Shown here: one piece after another, positions 20,663-32,596 of the stretch
Numbering within the stretch: the stretch's first letter is position 1
Layout: the number at the start of each line of letters is the position of its first letter
Assembly (NCBI GenBank): GCA_001969505.1
Contig: LSSK01000021.1
Location: 1-43,394 of the forward strand
DNA from: Zancudomyces culisetae
Lineage: Eukaryota; Kickxellomycota; Harpellomycetes; Harpellales; Legeriomycetaceae
Direction: 5' to 3'
Length of the DNA: 43,394 nucleotides
Translations under genes and position numbers: made by a program
Notes under the pieces: generated by a model
What the model saw: only the letters and a program-made list of their open reading frames with translations
Told to the model about the DNA's origin: nothing
Database searches by the model: none

Positions 20663-22372
20663 TTAGAAAATATTCAAGGTGCTATTGAGAGCATCAACTT
20701 GTCTGGAATCTTCACTAGGTTTTCTAGCAGTTTTTAGTGAAGAAGATGATATGTTTGCACTCGAAGAATAAATATCGAGAGTGCTCAAAGAGGTGAGGGT
20801 ATAGGCAGAGGGAGGGGAGGTAGGCGCTTCTTGAGTACCATTTGTGGTAGGATTGGAGGTAGAATTAGTTGTAGAAATAGTAGCAGAATTAATAGCAGGA
20901 TTAATAGCAGGGTTGGCGAGATAATTTACGGAAAGAAAAGAGCCGTTATGCCTACTAGGTATCCATTTGGTGCTGTTACTGCTACTGTTGCTGCCATTAC
21001 CATCTCTGTTGCCATTAGGACCATTTGGCTGAGACTCTGGAAAGAATTTAGCAAAAGAGGAAATAGGAATATTTGGCGAGCTGTGAATCCGATGATTTAC
21101 AAGTGGATCAATGTTACTACTGGCGGAATATAGTCGGGATTTACCAAAGTTATTCGACGCGTATCTAAGCGGTGGTAATCTGTTTGCTGCTATTTGTTCA
21201 TTATTGTTGCTAGTAATACTCATATTTTTAATTCTATATGTTGCGTTAGCTGAATTTCCACTGATTGATCGATTGGAAATACTTCTATTTTTGTTGTGGT
21301 ATAATGACAAATTGTTGTTCATCCTTTTGTTTGGCATCAACAGCTCATCCGCGTCACCACCAGAATAGTATCTTTTGTTCTCAAAAATAGAAAGATCGCT
21401 GCCTGTGCGTTTTTGATACTCTGGCGGTTTAACAGTAGTGGGTAAAGCCAACTGCGTGGGCGTCAATATGCGATGCTCGTTGGCGTGCTGAGCCATGTGA
21501 TGAAAGTGGTATGAATGACTCCGTTGCTCCACATTAAGAGGCATGGACTCGCTACCATAGTCTTCGGGCAATATACCATCCTCGTCGCCATTGATATCTA
21601 ATACCAGCTCAGGGTAGATACCTGGAGGAATAGTAATTGCAGGAAAGTCTGGGTCAGTCGATGGTGTTAGCAACCGACCACTCTCTATATCTTCTTTGTA
21701 GAAATACGTAACTATGTGCAATTTTTTGCCGTCTAGTGTCTTAATCGAGAGCGCCTTTTTCATAATTCCGTTTTTTTTAGGGTGGCCTGATTGTGGATGA
21801 CCACTTATACTCATTTCTCCATATCGTCTGTTGTTAATGTTATTAATATCATCGCTGTTGCCGTTATATCTGTTATCTCCTAGTATTACATTTTTCATTC
21901 CATAAGCATTACGTTCTAGCACGCTTGTAGCTCCTGGTTGTTCGCCTATCATCATCTGCAGGCTCCCGCTGCCTTCACCACCACCATTGTACATGTATTG
22001 TCCACCAGTATCGATTTTGTGTATTATTTTTCTTTTATCTAATTCATCTTCTTGCTCTGTGCCACGTCCCTGATAGCTCATAAATCCACCAGTATTGCCT
22101 TTTACTACTGCTCTTCGTCTACCTGACCATTCCTGGTAGCAGAGGAATGCTCCCTGTACTCGGGATGGCGACCAAAATTTCCCGTCAGTCCATCGTCGCA
22201 TACTCGACTCCTTCTCATCCCAAACAAACACAGATCCCGATCTTATTGTTGAACGCTCAAAATCACTCAACCGCCTTTGGACTCGCTTTTTATAACCAAG
22301 CCTACAGGCCTCAAATATTAACAATGCGTCATTCGTGGTTTCTATAACCCCGTAATATGTTTCCAAGTTCAT
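20663..22372 (-). CDS. WOPR-domain transcription factor (Gti1/Pac2/Wor1 family)
   Basis: This single-exon protein has 569 residues. The bipartite WOPR DNA-binding domain is clear. WOPRa is residues 5-81 with GVIETTNDALLIFEACRLG, RRLSDFERSTIRSGSVFVWDE, RRWTDGKFWSPSRVQGAFLCYQE. WOPRb is about 202-255 with IMKKALSIKTLDGKKLHIV, YFYKEDIESGRLLTPS. The two halves are parted by about 120 residues rich in Gly and Asn. The C-terminal half is low-complexity, with many Asn, Ser and Thr runs (NATYRIKN, NSTTSNPTTN-like repeats), typical of activation or condensate-forming regions of the family. Relatives (Wor1, Ryp1, Sge1, Gti1, Pac2) are master regulators of morphological switching, sexual development and host colonisation. 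It is convergent with Y14 and has 3.6 kb of upstream DNA without a supported gene. Family identity is sure; which paralogue (Gti1 or Pac2) is not. Confidence 0.95.
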   Translation of the reverse strand: MNLETYYGVIETTNDALLIFEACRLGYKKRVQRRLSDFERSTIRSGSVFVWDEKESSMRRWTDGKFWSPSRVQGAFLCYQEWSGRRRAVVKGNTGGFMSYQGRGTEQEDELDKRKIIHKIDTGGQYMYNGGGEGSGSLQMMIGEQPGATSVLERNAYGMKNVILGDNRYNGNSDDINNINNRRYGEMSISGHPQSGHPKKNGIMKKALSIKTLDGKKLHIVTYFYKEDIESGRLLTPSTDPDFPAITIPPGIYPELVLDINGDEDGILPEDYGSESMPLNVEQRSHSYHFHHMAQHANEHRILTPTQLALPTTVKPPEYQKRTGSDLSIFENKRYYSGGDADELLMPNKRMNNNLSLYHNKNRSISNRSISGNSANATYRIKNMSITSNNNEQIAANRLPPLRYASNNFGKSRLYSASSNIDPLVNHRIHSSPNIPISSFAKFFPESQPNGPNGNRDGNGSNSSSNSTKWIPSRHNGSFLSVNYLANPAINPAINSATISTTNSTSNPTTNGTQEAPTSPPSAYTLTSLSTLDIYSSSANISSSSLKTARKPSEDSRQVDALNSTLNIF

Positions 22373-25300
22373 TTTCTTGGTCTTTTTTTCATCAAAAGAG
22401 AAGTCAAAATAAAGGTTCAGTTATAATTACTACAAACTTCCTAGTGATTACTCATATATCTAGATATTCCTTATTTCACGCCGCTTTATTACCATTCGGC
22501 TGTTTTATTTAGTATTAATAGCTTTTGTCTGCTCAAGTTGTTGAGAAGTAGAGAATCAAGGTGTCGCTTACTCTGGCTGTTTTTTTTTTCAGAGCCAAGA
22601 CCAAATATTTTCGGTATAATTCCTCTGGTGCCGATATTCGAAAGATCGTTTTTGTTTGAATGCCTTTACCTGCTTCCACTGAATTTTTTTCGCAGAACCA
22701 AGACTCAGGATCTTTATTGTTTTTCGCATTTAATTCGTATATCTACTAAACGGAATACTATAATACTGCAAAAACGTGCTAATTGAGATCACTTTGACTG
22801 GGCTCGCTTTTTTTTTCTTTTCTTTTCTTTTTTATGTTGTATTCTTTCCTTGGTATGTAGAAAAATGATAGTTATACATACTAGACAAAAGAACCGATAG
22901 TATTAAACCTTTTCTAACGGAGAACCAGCACACACATATATACAAACACGGGGTGTACCTTAGTATTATTCCCAATTATTCTTACCAGACACCGTTTGTT
23001 TTTGTCTTGTTGAGAGTCCGTGTGTTGCCTTTTCTTTTCAACAATATATCCTTATCCCTGCCCTTTAGATTTCTTCGTAGTAAAAAAAAGGGGGGCTGTA
23101 TATAATGTTTTATTTGTCGAACTAAAGTTGAATATAATTGCGACTAAATTGTGTATTAAAAAGAGTATGCTGTATAAAAGAATATATAGAAGCTTTTTTA
23201 TGTTTTTTCTTAAGTGAAGTTTTCAAAAAGTTTTCTTTTATGCCACCTTTCCTTTGCCTTTTTTTATATCTTTTTTTGTTTTTGACTAAAAGAAAATTAA
23301 GCAATATATAGATGTTTTTAAAGTGTTTAGACATCATTTGTAAACCCAACCCTGTCAGGAGTTCTTCCGTTTAACACCCATTAAATTCCTATTGCTTTTT
23401 GAAAAAAAATCTCAAAATACCAGATTAAGTTCCCTATTTAGTAAACACCCGTCCCACCTTTTTTCCCCCCTTAAACATTCCACTTATTTCTTGAGGCTAC
23501 CACGTTTGCAATTTTTATTTTTATTTTTATTTTGCTTTACTTTGACTATTATTATACTTATTTTGGTTTTTGTTTTATTTCGTTTTTAATGTTTTTGGCT
23601 TAATACTTGCTTTTTTTGGATATCATTAGTTCTATTGCTCTAAAATATTTTAGATTTAAAAATCACCGCAATTACAAAATTTTGATTGAAAAATATACGC
23701 CTGGAAAAAAAAATATGATATGGATTCCTTTTTTCGAAATCTTTTTTAACCACAGAGATTACTAAATTGATTTTCCCATTTTGCCTGTGGAGTTAATTTT
23801 GGTTACCGTGTTAAATCATGAACACCAGTATTAGCTTTCATTAAATTCATTTTGAATACAAATGCCTTTTTTATTTTAGAAAACCATAACACAGATATTT
23901 TCTAATTGTAAATAAGCCATTATAATGTTTTCATTTGATGGCACAGTTTACACAAAAAAATTTTTTTGCAATGGTTTTTGTCCAAAATTAATCGTAAATT
24001 CAGACTTACTCGTATATAATTACACTAAATATCTAATATATTACATAATTTATCATTTATTTATAACTGGCTTTTTTAATTTTATTTTATTTTGGCCACA
24101 ATTGCACTTTCACTAGGAACAAAGTTTATAGACTAACCTCGATAATTATTGTAATTATCCACCTGCCCACCCTTCGCCTGTTTTTCTAAACTCTGAAAAA
24201 TCAACACTAACTCTCTACTGACCCAACATTAAGATTTCCTTTTCTTTAGTATCCACATTTACCACCTATCTTGCCACTATCCACATCACACTGCCTCCAC
24301 CAGTTCTCACAACATTGGACTCCGCTCAACTTTCCTTTTGTTGTGAAATGTATTTTCACTCATTTACTTGGGCAATTTGCTGTGAAATTTCAAAAAAAAA
24401 TCACTTGGCTTTACATTTAATTTGTGCAAAATATTTTTTTTTTCATTAAACAAAATTTAAACCTTAATTTATTAAATACATTTTATATTGCGCAAAATTT
24501 CAAATAATAAGAAAAAAGCGAGTAAAATAAAAAAATAAAGAATAAAGCAAAAAAGCAAAAAAGCAAAAAAACAGTATGTTCGAGAAAGTGGCAATCGGTA
24601 CACTAATTGTGAAGCTTGTTATCAAGTATATAACCCATGTGTTGGTACCTGTGACTTTGAATTTATGATTGTGTTGCCATATTGCCCATTGAAATCCTAT
24701 CCACTATCCACCTTTTTGGTCTTTTATTCAAAAATATCATTCTTGGTGGATCCAAGTTGAAAAAGAATATAAACTCGAAAAAAAAAATTTTATCAAGTAC
24801 AATTTCACACAAAAAATTCATGTACTATGTATCACGCGTTACATACCATAAATCACAAATTGCAAACCACAAAATACACATGTTAATACATATGCGTAAA
24901 TGTGTACCATGGATATACACAATCCACAATCCACATTTGAGATTTTACAGAAAAGAAGTCGTGTATAGCACTTTGGTTTTGCACAATCCCTGTACACAAT
25001 CCACCTTTCTGTAATTGCCAATACATGTATAAATAGTTCTATATATTGTTCTATATATTGTTCTTGAGACAATGTAGGTGGTACTGTGTATTGTCTATTG
25101 TGTATTGGAGTGTGATTATTAACATTTGAGTACATAAAATAAATTCTCGTAGCAAAAAGCTAGTTAAACCAGAGCATTGTACAAATACTCAATATTGTAC
25201 TTTTGTTACACTTTTGCATATTTATTTGTTTTACATCACTAGTGACTTTACAAAAGCAAAAATTATCGGTCTTACATAAGAACAAAATATTGGCCTTTTT

Positions 25301-26009
25301 CTTTATTTATGAATTTAGCTCAAACCCTTTTGTACAACTATTTTTATAAAATAATAAATAAATAATAAAAAATAAAAAATAAAATTTACGTCAAAAGCTG
25401 AATTGACAAACTCTTACACACTCTTGGAGCTTACAAATATATTATAACCTGATAAATATTACATTTCAAAGTTGCTACACAAATAGAATCATACAGTCTT
25501 TGAATTTGTCTCCCGGGTATAATACAAATGCAGGTTATATATCGCATGTACAAAAGCAGGGAAATGATGTGCTTCAAGTTTCATAGCCCTATACCTAGAA
25601 TCAGACCAAGCATTTATAGATTTTATTACAGGTAGCACAAAGTAACTGTAAATAGCTACACTTTAATTGGAAGATAAGGCTTAAAACCGAAATAAAAATG
25701 GCCATAAAAAAATTGCCAAAGCTGGAGAAGGGTCGATCTGAATAGCAGTAATTTATCATATTCACAAGCTACAATCAGCATGTAATGGTGATGCAATTAT
25801 TTATTTGTATAGATATATAGGGCAACTAATTTGACGAGTACCCACACCGGAATAAAATAATAGAATGGCTACTAAACTGCACCCATTTTAACCCCCTCAT
25901 CACCCTCTCTCCCTCTCTCTCTTCCTCTCCCCAAAAGATACATCATTCAAATTTGTGTTTCATGATACGTAATCTATTTTATTGTGGTTGACATTCAATT
26001 GTTACCTTT
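22373..26009. other. Long AT-rich region upstream of the WOPR gene
   Basis: This 3.6 kb region has no supported gene. It is rich in T tracts (for example 22808-22833 and 23240-23280). Overlapping open frames occur on both strands at 24682-25135: the plus frame has no ATG start; the minus frame (98 codons, ATG at 25135) is near the chance limit. Short tandem words occur, for example CAAAAAAG-like units near 24545-24565 and CTATATATTGTT twice near 25040-25063. A large upstream control region for the WOPR gene is possible. Confidence 0.55.
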
Positions 26010-26338
26010 TTATACGCATCTTAGTTCTTGGATAAGTATGTAGAAACAGCTTATATAAAAAGCGTAACTCTTGTCTCGGATCTCTGGCTCAAGTTCATCT
26101 GTTTGGTTTCGAAATGTTGATTTCAAATTAATTAGCGAGTAATTTCTATGAATAAATATCATTCGATATATTCGATTGCTAATGCTTAAAAAAAGCATTT
26201 ACGAATCCCTGTTACACCTATTATAGTAAAAAAAATAGTTTACCTCTTTTGTAAATTTCTATAAAGCTTAATTTCTACCAAGGTATGTTCTCCTATAGTT
26301 ATCTTGATTTGCACCCTTGCATCATCCGATATACTCAT
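26010..26338 (-). CDS. Possible two-exon small protein, uncertain
   Basis: A weak prediction: exon 26338-26244 starts with ATG (MSISDDARVQIKITIGEHTL), a donor GTAAAC follows, and exon 26178-26010 begins after the acceptor ATTAG, with a TAAC word about 30-40 nt before it. The 65-nt intron restores frame and gives 87 residues ending QELRCV. The TAG acceptor and intron size match the sure genes of the window. Against it, both frames are short enough to arise by chance and I recognise no domain. Confidence 0.3.
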
Positions 26339-29203
26339 TACACCGCTTTTGTTCGCTTTTGTACATACTACGGCAAAAGACCACTAAAAAAAAAAATTTC
26401 CCATTTTTTTTTGCACATTTGTCATCATAAAAACTAAAAGAGTGTTGGCGTATTTGCAATTTTCACCTCTAACTAAAGTGAAACTGTTGTACAAGTTACG
26501 GAAAACACCACAATGTAGCTTTAAACATATTATCCTACTTTTTATTCTTTTTGGTACAAGACAGGAGAGCACATTTTGCATCATTTAAACATGACCATGA
26601 TTTGATGCTTTAACTTTTGTATTTTTATTGATTGAAATATCAATATTTTGGATAGCTAAGCTTTACCATACACATTGTATTTAATTAAGTTGTTTTTCGA
26701 ACTTCAATGAGATAAATCATAAATGTATACAAAGATATTAAATTGAAGCTACTCATCTATAATACCAATGCAACTGTGTTAATGTTAGTGTGGCTAAATA
26801 ATGCTATGTAAGGGAAAAGTACATTAACAACTATGGAAATGTCAATCTTAGCGAGACTGAGTATATTAAAACTTGCCTCTTTTTTACAAATATGATATAA
26901 TTGACTATAAATTGATACTATATTTCTTGATAACTCTTCTTTATTCTTTTATGCCCTTCTTGCGAGTATACCCTTTTGTGTTTTCTCGACCTTTTCGTAA
27001 ATAAACTCGCCTTGTAATTTGATATTTACGACTTTAGAAAATTTGATACTTCAATCAATAAGGTTGACTTTGTGATACATTCTTTTTTTAGCGAGTAAAC
27101 ATGCTGCAATTTCATTTTAACTATTTCTGGGCTGCTTCCTAACAATATCACGTACATTTCGAAAATCAAAATATGCTATTAGTCTGTGTTACAGTAATTC
27201 AAATCGCACTTAAACCCTTATTTCCAAAATTTATAGGCTGTGTCCCTGACGGAATCCCTCCATGTTTGTACAAGGTGTCAAGCATCAATGAATAAAGAAA
27301 GATATAAGGTTGTACTACACGTGCAGTTTTTTTTTGTCTTTTTTTTTGTCTTTTTTTCAAGATTCCACCGCACCCAACTTAACCCTACTCAGACTTTTTT
27401 TTAGCCCTCCAGCAGAACAGATCTTGCTATGTTAACTACCATTTATAGTACGTTGTACTCGGAAGACTTTAATAATCTCTTATTTTTTTAAATTGATATA
27501 TTGGTGTTTCGCCAATATCTAAATTGCAAAATCGATTTGCCTATTTTCACACAACCTTAAGAAGAACTAAGGTTGGTTTGGATTAAACTTGGCTACCTTT
27601 ATCTCCTAGGCATCTTAAATTTATGCTTACATATTGCTGATTTTTGAAAAAACATTGATACTAGTTTATTACTAGCACTATGTTTTATCTACTGATTAGG
27701 TTGTAATTTAGAAGTTAATACCTAACTCTGGTACTAGGAACATTCTATTAGCAAAAGTTAGCACACAGATTAAAGATCACCAACCTCTATTAGTATCATT
27801 TTTTCAAATAATTTTTTTGAACTTCCAAGTCCTGGCTAAGTCCAAATATAGTGGATCTGTAACTGATTACTTAACATGTTAATAATAGTCACATCTATAT
27901 CTATAAATAGGCTACATAAAGTTCTTTAAAGAGGCCGAATCAATCCTTTTTACTGTGGTTATGGATGGGTTAAGTTAATGAGCATCCTGTTAATTTTTTT
28001 TGGAACTAGATTCGAAGAGTAAAGGCAAAAAGTGTTCAAGACATGCCTAGCAACATCGCCCCCTCTTGAATTCGTATGATACATACCAGTTGACTTTTTT
28101 GTTTTTCGGTGACTACTGGAGACGTGTGCCCAGCTTTTCAATTACAAAGATCCATAAATACTAACATTCTCTAAAAGCCAAAATTCGTTTTTTTATGTAA
28201 TTGCAAAGCCGAAGCCAATTAGCACCTGACCTCAATATACACTCTATTAGCAATTTTTCTAATACAATTCAAAGAAAGCGTGGTCTTTACAAAATGTTGA
28301 AAATGCGGACGTGTTTTTTATTTCCTATGCTATATGGAATATCGTAATGACTTTATTAATAGCACCACAAAAAATAGTGCATAAAAAAGAACCTCCTCTA
28401 CACCGTTCCTACAACAAAGGTTAATTTTTCATGAGTTTACATGCTGTGGTTGTTACTTTACTGTATCTTATCTTGAATATGAACCTATTTCCTTATTTTT
28501 GAGTCGACTCCAATTTGAATAGAAACGCAAAAAGGTCTGATGTAAAGCCGAGTTGGGTTGAGTCGTTGATGCACATTTCTCAATTTCGATTTCTGCAGCA
28601 TCTAAAATTAATGAGCTTTTTAAATTTTTTTTTACTTTAATTAACTCCCGATTTGCTTTAATCGAAATTAAATACACAGATTCCAAATAAAAAAGCCCTG
28701 AATGTTTTGCAACTATAACCTAAAACATCAATTATTGTTTCCTTGTATTCCCATAATATTCGTGGAATCGATATGGGTTGTTAACATTAGGCTTAATTGC
28801 ATTTTCTTTTTTTTTAATTTTGGGATTGAGATTTAATGGCTAATAGGCGTAATGAAGGGCAAGGGAAATTTTAAATATGAACTTACTAAATTAAAATTAA
28901 TAAAAAGCATTATTGGATAGTTAAGCCTCTATACAAATGTGGATGTCTTACTATTCAATAAGTATTAAGCTCAATTGCCTCAAGGTCCAACAACAAGAAA
29001 GATCTTGCCATTAATTAAAGCTCAAAAATGATAAAGAGCAAATAGGATTACGCACAGCTGATGTACTTTCCAAAATTAACTACTCTTTTGTGGCCAAACA
29101 ACAACAGGCGGGACAGGCCGTTTAAAAAAAACAAGGTCAAGGGGTGAACAGCGAAAATATTGTTGAAAGTTTGAAAAATACCGAATATATAACAATAAGA
29201 ATT
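26339..29203. other. AT-rich intergenic region, no gene supported
   Basis: This 2.9 kb stretch upstream of the uncertain gene and downstream of IMP dehydrogenase shows only short frames (26384-26584, 27959-28141, 28468-28686, all minus). The last lacks an ATG. No RNA gene or repeat of note was seen. Confidence 0.55.
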
Positions 29204-30978
29204 TTAAGAGGTGGTAAAAAGGCGTTTTTCAAAGCTATAAAGATCGTGAACACCACCCTCGAATTGAGCAGCAGCAGTACGCAATTCGAAGCGAGTGGCA
29301 CCAGATGTAACACTAGATCGCAAGCTATTTACAGAGGAAACTCCCATATCTTGAAGGGAGTGTTGAAGACCGGTTGTCAAGTACGAGATAAATGGTTTGA
29401 CGGAACCCTTATCAATAACAGAACCAGACACACCCTGAGCGACCTTGATACGATCAGCCTCACTGAAGTAGCGGGCCTTACTGGCAGAGTTCTTGGCCAT
29501 AGCCTCTAGAGAACCCATACCGCGATACTTCTTCATTCTTTTACCATCCAAAAAGAAGTAATCTCCTGGAGATTCGCTTGTACCAGCAAACAATCCACCC
29601 ATCATTACGCACGAAGCCCCGAGACAGAGAGCCTTGGCAATATGACCAATGTTACTGACTCCTCCATCAGCAATGGTAGGCACGCCAAACAGACTAGCAA
29701 ATCTGGACACCTGGTACACTGCAGTGGCCTGGGGTCTTCCCACAGCCATGACCTCCTGAGTAATACAGATTGACCCTGAGCCCATTCCTACACGGAGACC
29801 ATCTGCACCTGCCTGAATGAGGTTAGCAGCTTGCTCACGTGTAACAACGTTTCCGGCAATAACATCAATGCGGTCACCATAGGTTTCTTTAATGTATTTT
29901 ATAAACTCAATTTGGAAGGACGAATTTCCTTGTGATGAATCCAAAACCACCACATCCAAACCTGCCTCAACCAAGTGCTTGAGTCTTTCCTTATCAGCCT
30001 CCCGTGTTCCAATTGCTGCCCCAACAAGAAGTTGCTTTGTTCTCTCATTCTTGCTTGACCATGGATAGTCCAAGTTCTTGAGCAAGTCTGATCTGCTAAC
30101 CAAAGACACCAATCTTCCTTCTTTATCTATGATTGGAAGCTTTCCTTTCTTGCTTTCTGAGAGGATGGCATTGGCCTCTTGAAGAGATACACCATGCAAT
30201 GCTGTCACCAACTGGGTAGTCATTACATCTTTGAGTTTGGTCTCCTCAGCTTGTACAAACTGAATATCTCTCATTGTCACCATACCAACAAGTTTTCCTC
30301 CGACCTTTCCATCACCTATGAAATTGGTTGTTAAAATACATTACAGGTTTAGTAAGTCATTGAATAAAAATATTTAAAGTTGTAGTGTGTTAATATTTCA
30401 CTCTCAGTTAGTCTTTTTTCCTCAATGTCAAAAACTTTCAGAAGAACGAAAGTTATAGATAGATTAAAATTAATTTCATCTTTACAAAGCGAAAACATTA
30501 TTTAGCATTTGAATGTGATTAAAATTTTGTACTCACTTGTTATAGGGATTCCTCCAAACCCATGCTTCTTCTTTATATCCCAGACATCCTCAATACAGTG
30601 CTCAGGTGACAGGACAAATGGCTCGGTAATAAAACCGTTTTCATAAAGCTTTACCTTTCTGACCATACTTGCCTGGTCCTCAATACTGCAGTTATTGTGA
30701 ATGATTCCTATTCCCCCCATAAGTGCCAAGGAAATAGCCATTTCACTCTCTGTTACCGTGTCCATTGGTGCAGAGACGAAAGGTGTCTTGATCTTTATAT
30801 TTTTTGTCAGATTGGTTTCCAGACAGACTTTGCTGGCTTCAAAGTCAATGAATCCGGGAAGAACCAAAAAGTCATTGTAGGATATCCCGCCAAAGACCTT
30901 TGCATTCATCAGGTCCTCTACGGATAACCCATCCCGTTCCATTTCCTTAAGTTTCTGTACTGCTGTCTTGTAGTCCAT
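29204..30978 (-). CDS. IMD: IMP dehydrogenase
   Basis: Exons 30978-30537 and 30315-29204 join over a 221-nt phase-1 intron (donor GTGAGT, acceptor TCATAG) to give 517 residues. The enzyme oxidises IMP to XMP with NAD, the committed step of GTP synthesis, as a cytosolic tetramer. The barrel starts with [23 protein letters not shown] and [10 protein letters not shown] follow. A pair of CBS repeats (about 115-230) is inserted, then the barrel resumes with [11 protein letters not shown]. The catalytic loop [13 protein letters not shown] has its cysteine at residue 331, and the flap [14 protein letters not shown] has Arg429 and Gln441, all at the same numbers as in human IMPDH. Mycophenolate-contact residues therefore look unaltered, so no target-based resistance is suggested. 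The ATG at 30978 was chosen because the in-frame extension to 31020 has no ATG. A strong antisense open frame at 29144-29509 is a shadow. Confidence 0.97.
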
Positions 30979-32294
30979 TTTTTTTCTTAATAGTATCTTG
31001 GTTACTTTGTTGCCTTGCAATAAGGATGGTTTGTAATGCTAAAGTTACTTATAGTGCTCGGAGTGCGGGGTGAGTACCTAATAGATTATTCTAACTGTAA
31101 GCTTTTAGTTACTCCCCCCACCCCCAGAAAAAAGAAAAAGAAAGCTGGGTCAATTACGTATTTATACATTTCCTGCATTTCAGAAAAAAAAATTTTTTTT
31201 TTCAGGCACATGGATAAAGAATCAATATGAACCTAACAAATCAGATGTGGGCGATACAAATCTCGCTAACAAGTGGAAAAAAATTTTTTTTTGTAGTTGA
31301 TCCATTGAAACACTGAAATATTATAACAAAGGCAAATACGAATACATGTGAAAAGAAAAAACATTTTGGAAAGTGGGGAAATATAGGTTTATTATTGTTC
31401 ACCAAGCAGCAAAAAATGCATTGGGTAAATAGCAATATCAAAAAACATTCTGGAATCTCGGGATATAAAAATGCAAGTATGGTAAAACATCTGTATAGAA
31501 ACTATCTCCCGCCAACTTAGTATACAACTTCTTATGGTCTTATTCTTGTCCTATTAATACTGGTTTTTAATTAAAAAATATTTGCCCGGTAAAAAAAACT
31601 ATTACCAGTATCACTATCCATATACACTGTTATTTGGTAGCCTTAAACAATCAAAATGTGAAATGAGAGTGGGTGATAAGAGTATGGTTCTTTCTGGTAG
31701 TGAGAAAAGACTCCTTAAATCTATTTACTTTGTTTATTTGTCTTCAATATAAACTCATCCCCAAACTACATGCAAGATTGTCCATACTTTTTAAAAAGCA
31801 GCTGATGGTGTGTGAACATCAGTACCTGTTTATCGGCGTTGCTGTACCCGGCTTTAACAGTATACGCTGTTGATCTCGCATAATTTATTTTTGTGATTTC
31901 TCTCGACTAACCTCACGAACACATTCAATGCTACATCATACATTATACGTGCTTTAGGATAATTGGTATTCGCACAGACCGCTTCTCACAAGCTTTTGTT
32001 GCGATATCGCATAATGGTTTTACGAATTCACTTATTCACATAGCTATTGTATTCACAATGATATTTGGTAAATAGATGTCCATAAACATAAATCAGATCA
32101 GTTCTTTATCACAAATGTACAGAGGATATACACACTGCATGTAACCCTGTATATAAATGCCCTTTTTACAATTTCAATCTCTCACAAATTATGCGCGATA
32201 TACTTACATTTCTCGAGATTTGATCCTCTAGATACTTTTTTCACCGCTAAAAACGTACGTTTTTGAACCGTAAACATAATTTTGGAACCCTTAG
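30979..32294. other. Intergenic region with a 16-bp palindrome
   Basis: The stretch upstream of IMP dehydrogenase has no supported gene. Short frames at 31036-31230 and 31673-31873 are within chance length. A perfect 16-bp palindrome occurs at 32249-32264. Confidence 0.55.
32249..32264. repeat. Perfect 16-bp palindrome AAAAACGTACGTTTTT
   Basis: The sequence is its own reverse complement over 16 bases with an ACGTACGT core. It could be a binding site for a dimeric factor or a chance product of A/T tracts flanking a GTAC-type core. Confidence 0.6.
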
Positions 32295-32535
32295 CAGCAG
32301 TCTTTTGGAGGTACAAGTTAACCACCATAACGATATTTGGTTCAGCTGCATTGATTATTTTTACCCCCTTTCAACCACTATCATACATTTGGCTAGCAAT
32401 AAGGCGATTAATAGTCCTTTTGAGCCGTCTTTAGTCACAAAGCTTTCGTCTAGTCTTTTTACAGAGTTACTCAATATACTAAGTCCAACTAACGCCACCC
32501 TATATACCTCGTTCTGGTCTAATGTCTGTATTTAA
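32295..32535 (+). CDS. Possible terminal exon of an unrecognised gene
   Basis: A weak prediction. An open stretch begins after the acceptor-like CCCTTAG at 32288-32294 and runs to TAA at 32533-32535 (about 80 codons), with no ATG of its own, so an upstream exon would be needed and was not found. The peptide has a better coding look than the surroundings (NDIWFSCIDYFYPLSTTIIH, then FEPSLVTKLSSSLFTELL and a C-terminal ATLYTSFWSNVCI). A faint similarity in layout to the small proteasome-assembly chaperone PSMG4/Poc4 is speculation. It is convergent with aminoacylase, 61 bp from its stop codon. Confidence 0.22.
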
Positions 32536-32596
32536 TTCCTTTTTAAGTTGCAGGCAAAAAATTACTAAAAGTATACGAAAACAAAACAATGAACCA

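Noticed and set aside
24839-25135. 98-codon minus-strand ORF with ATG, cysteine-rich
   Set aside because: The length is near what chance gives in DNA this AT-rich; it overlaps another open frame on the plus strand, has no domain and lies in a region of degenerate CACA/TATA repeats.
29144-29509. 121-codon plus-strand open frame
   Set aside because: It lies antisense to the 3' end of IMP dehydrogenase, has no ATG start (TTG-like) and no domain.
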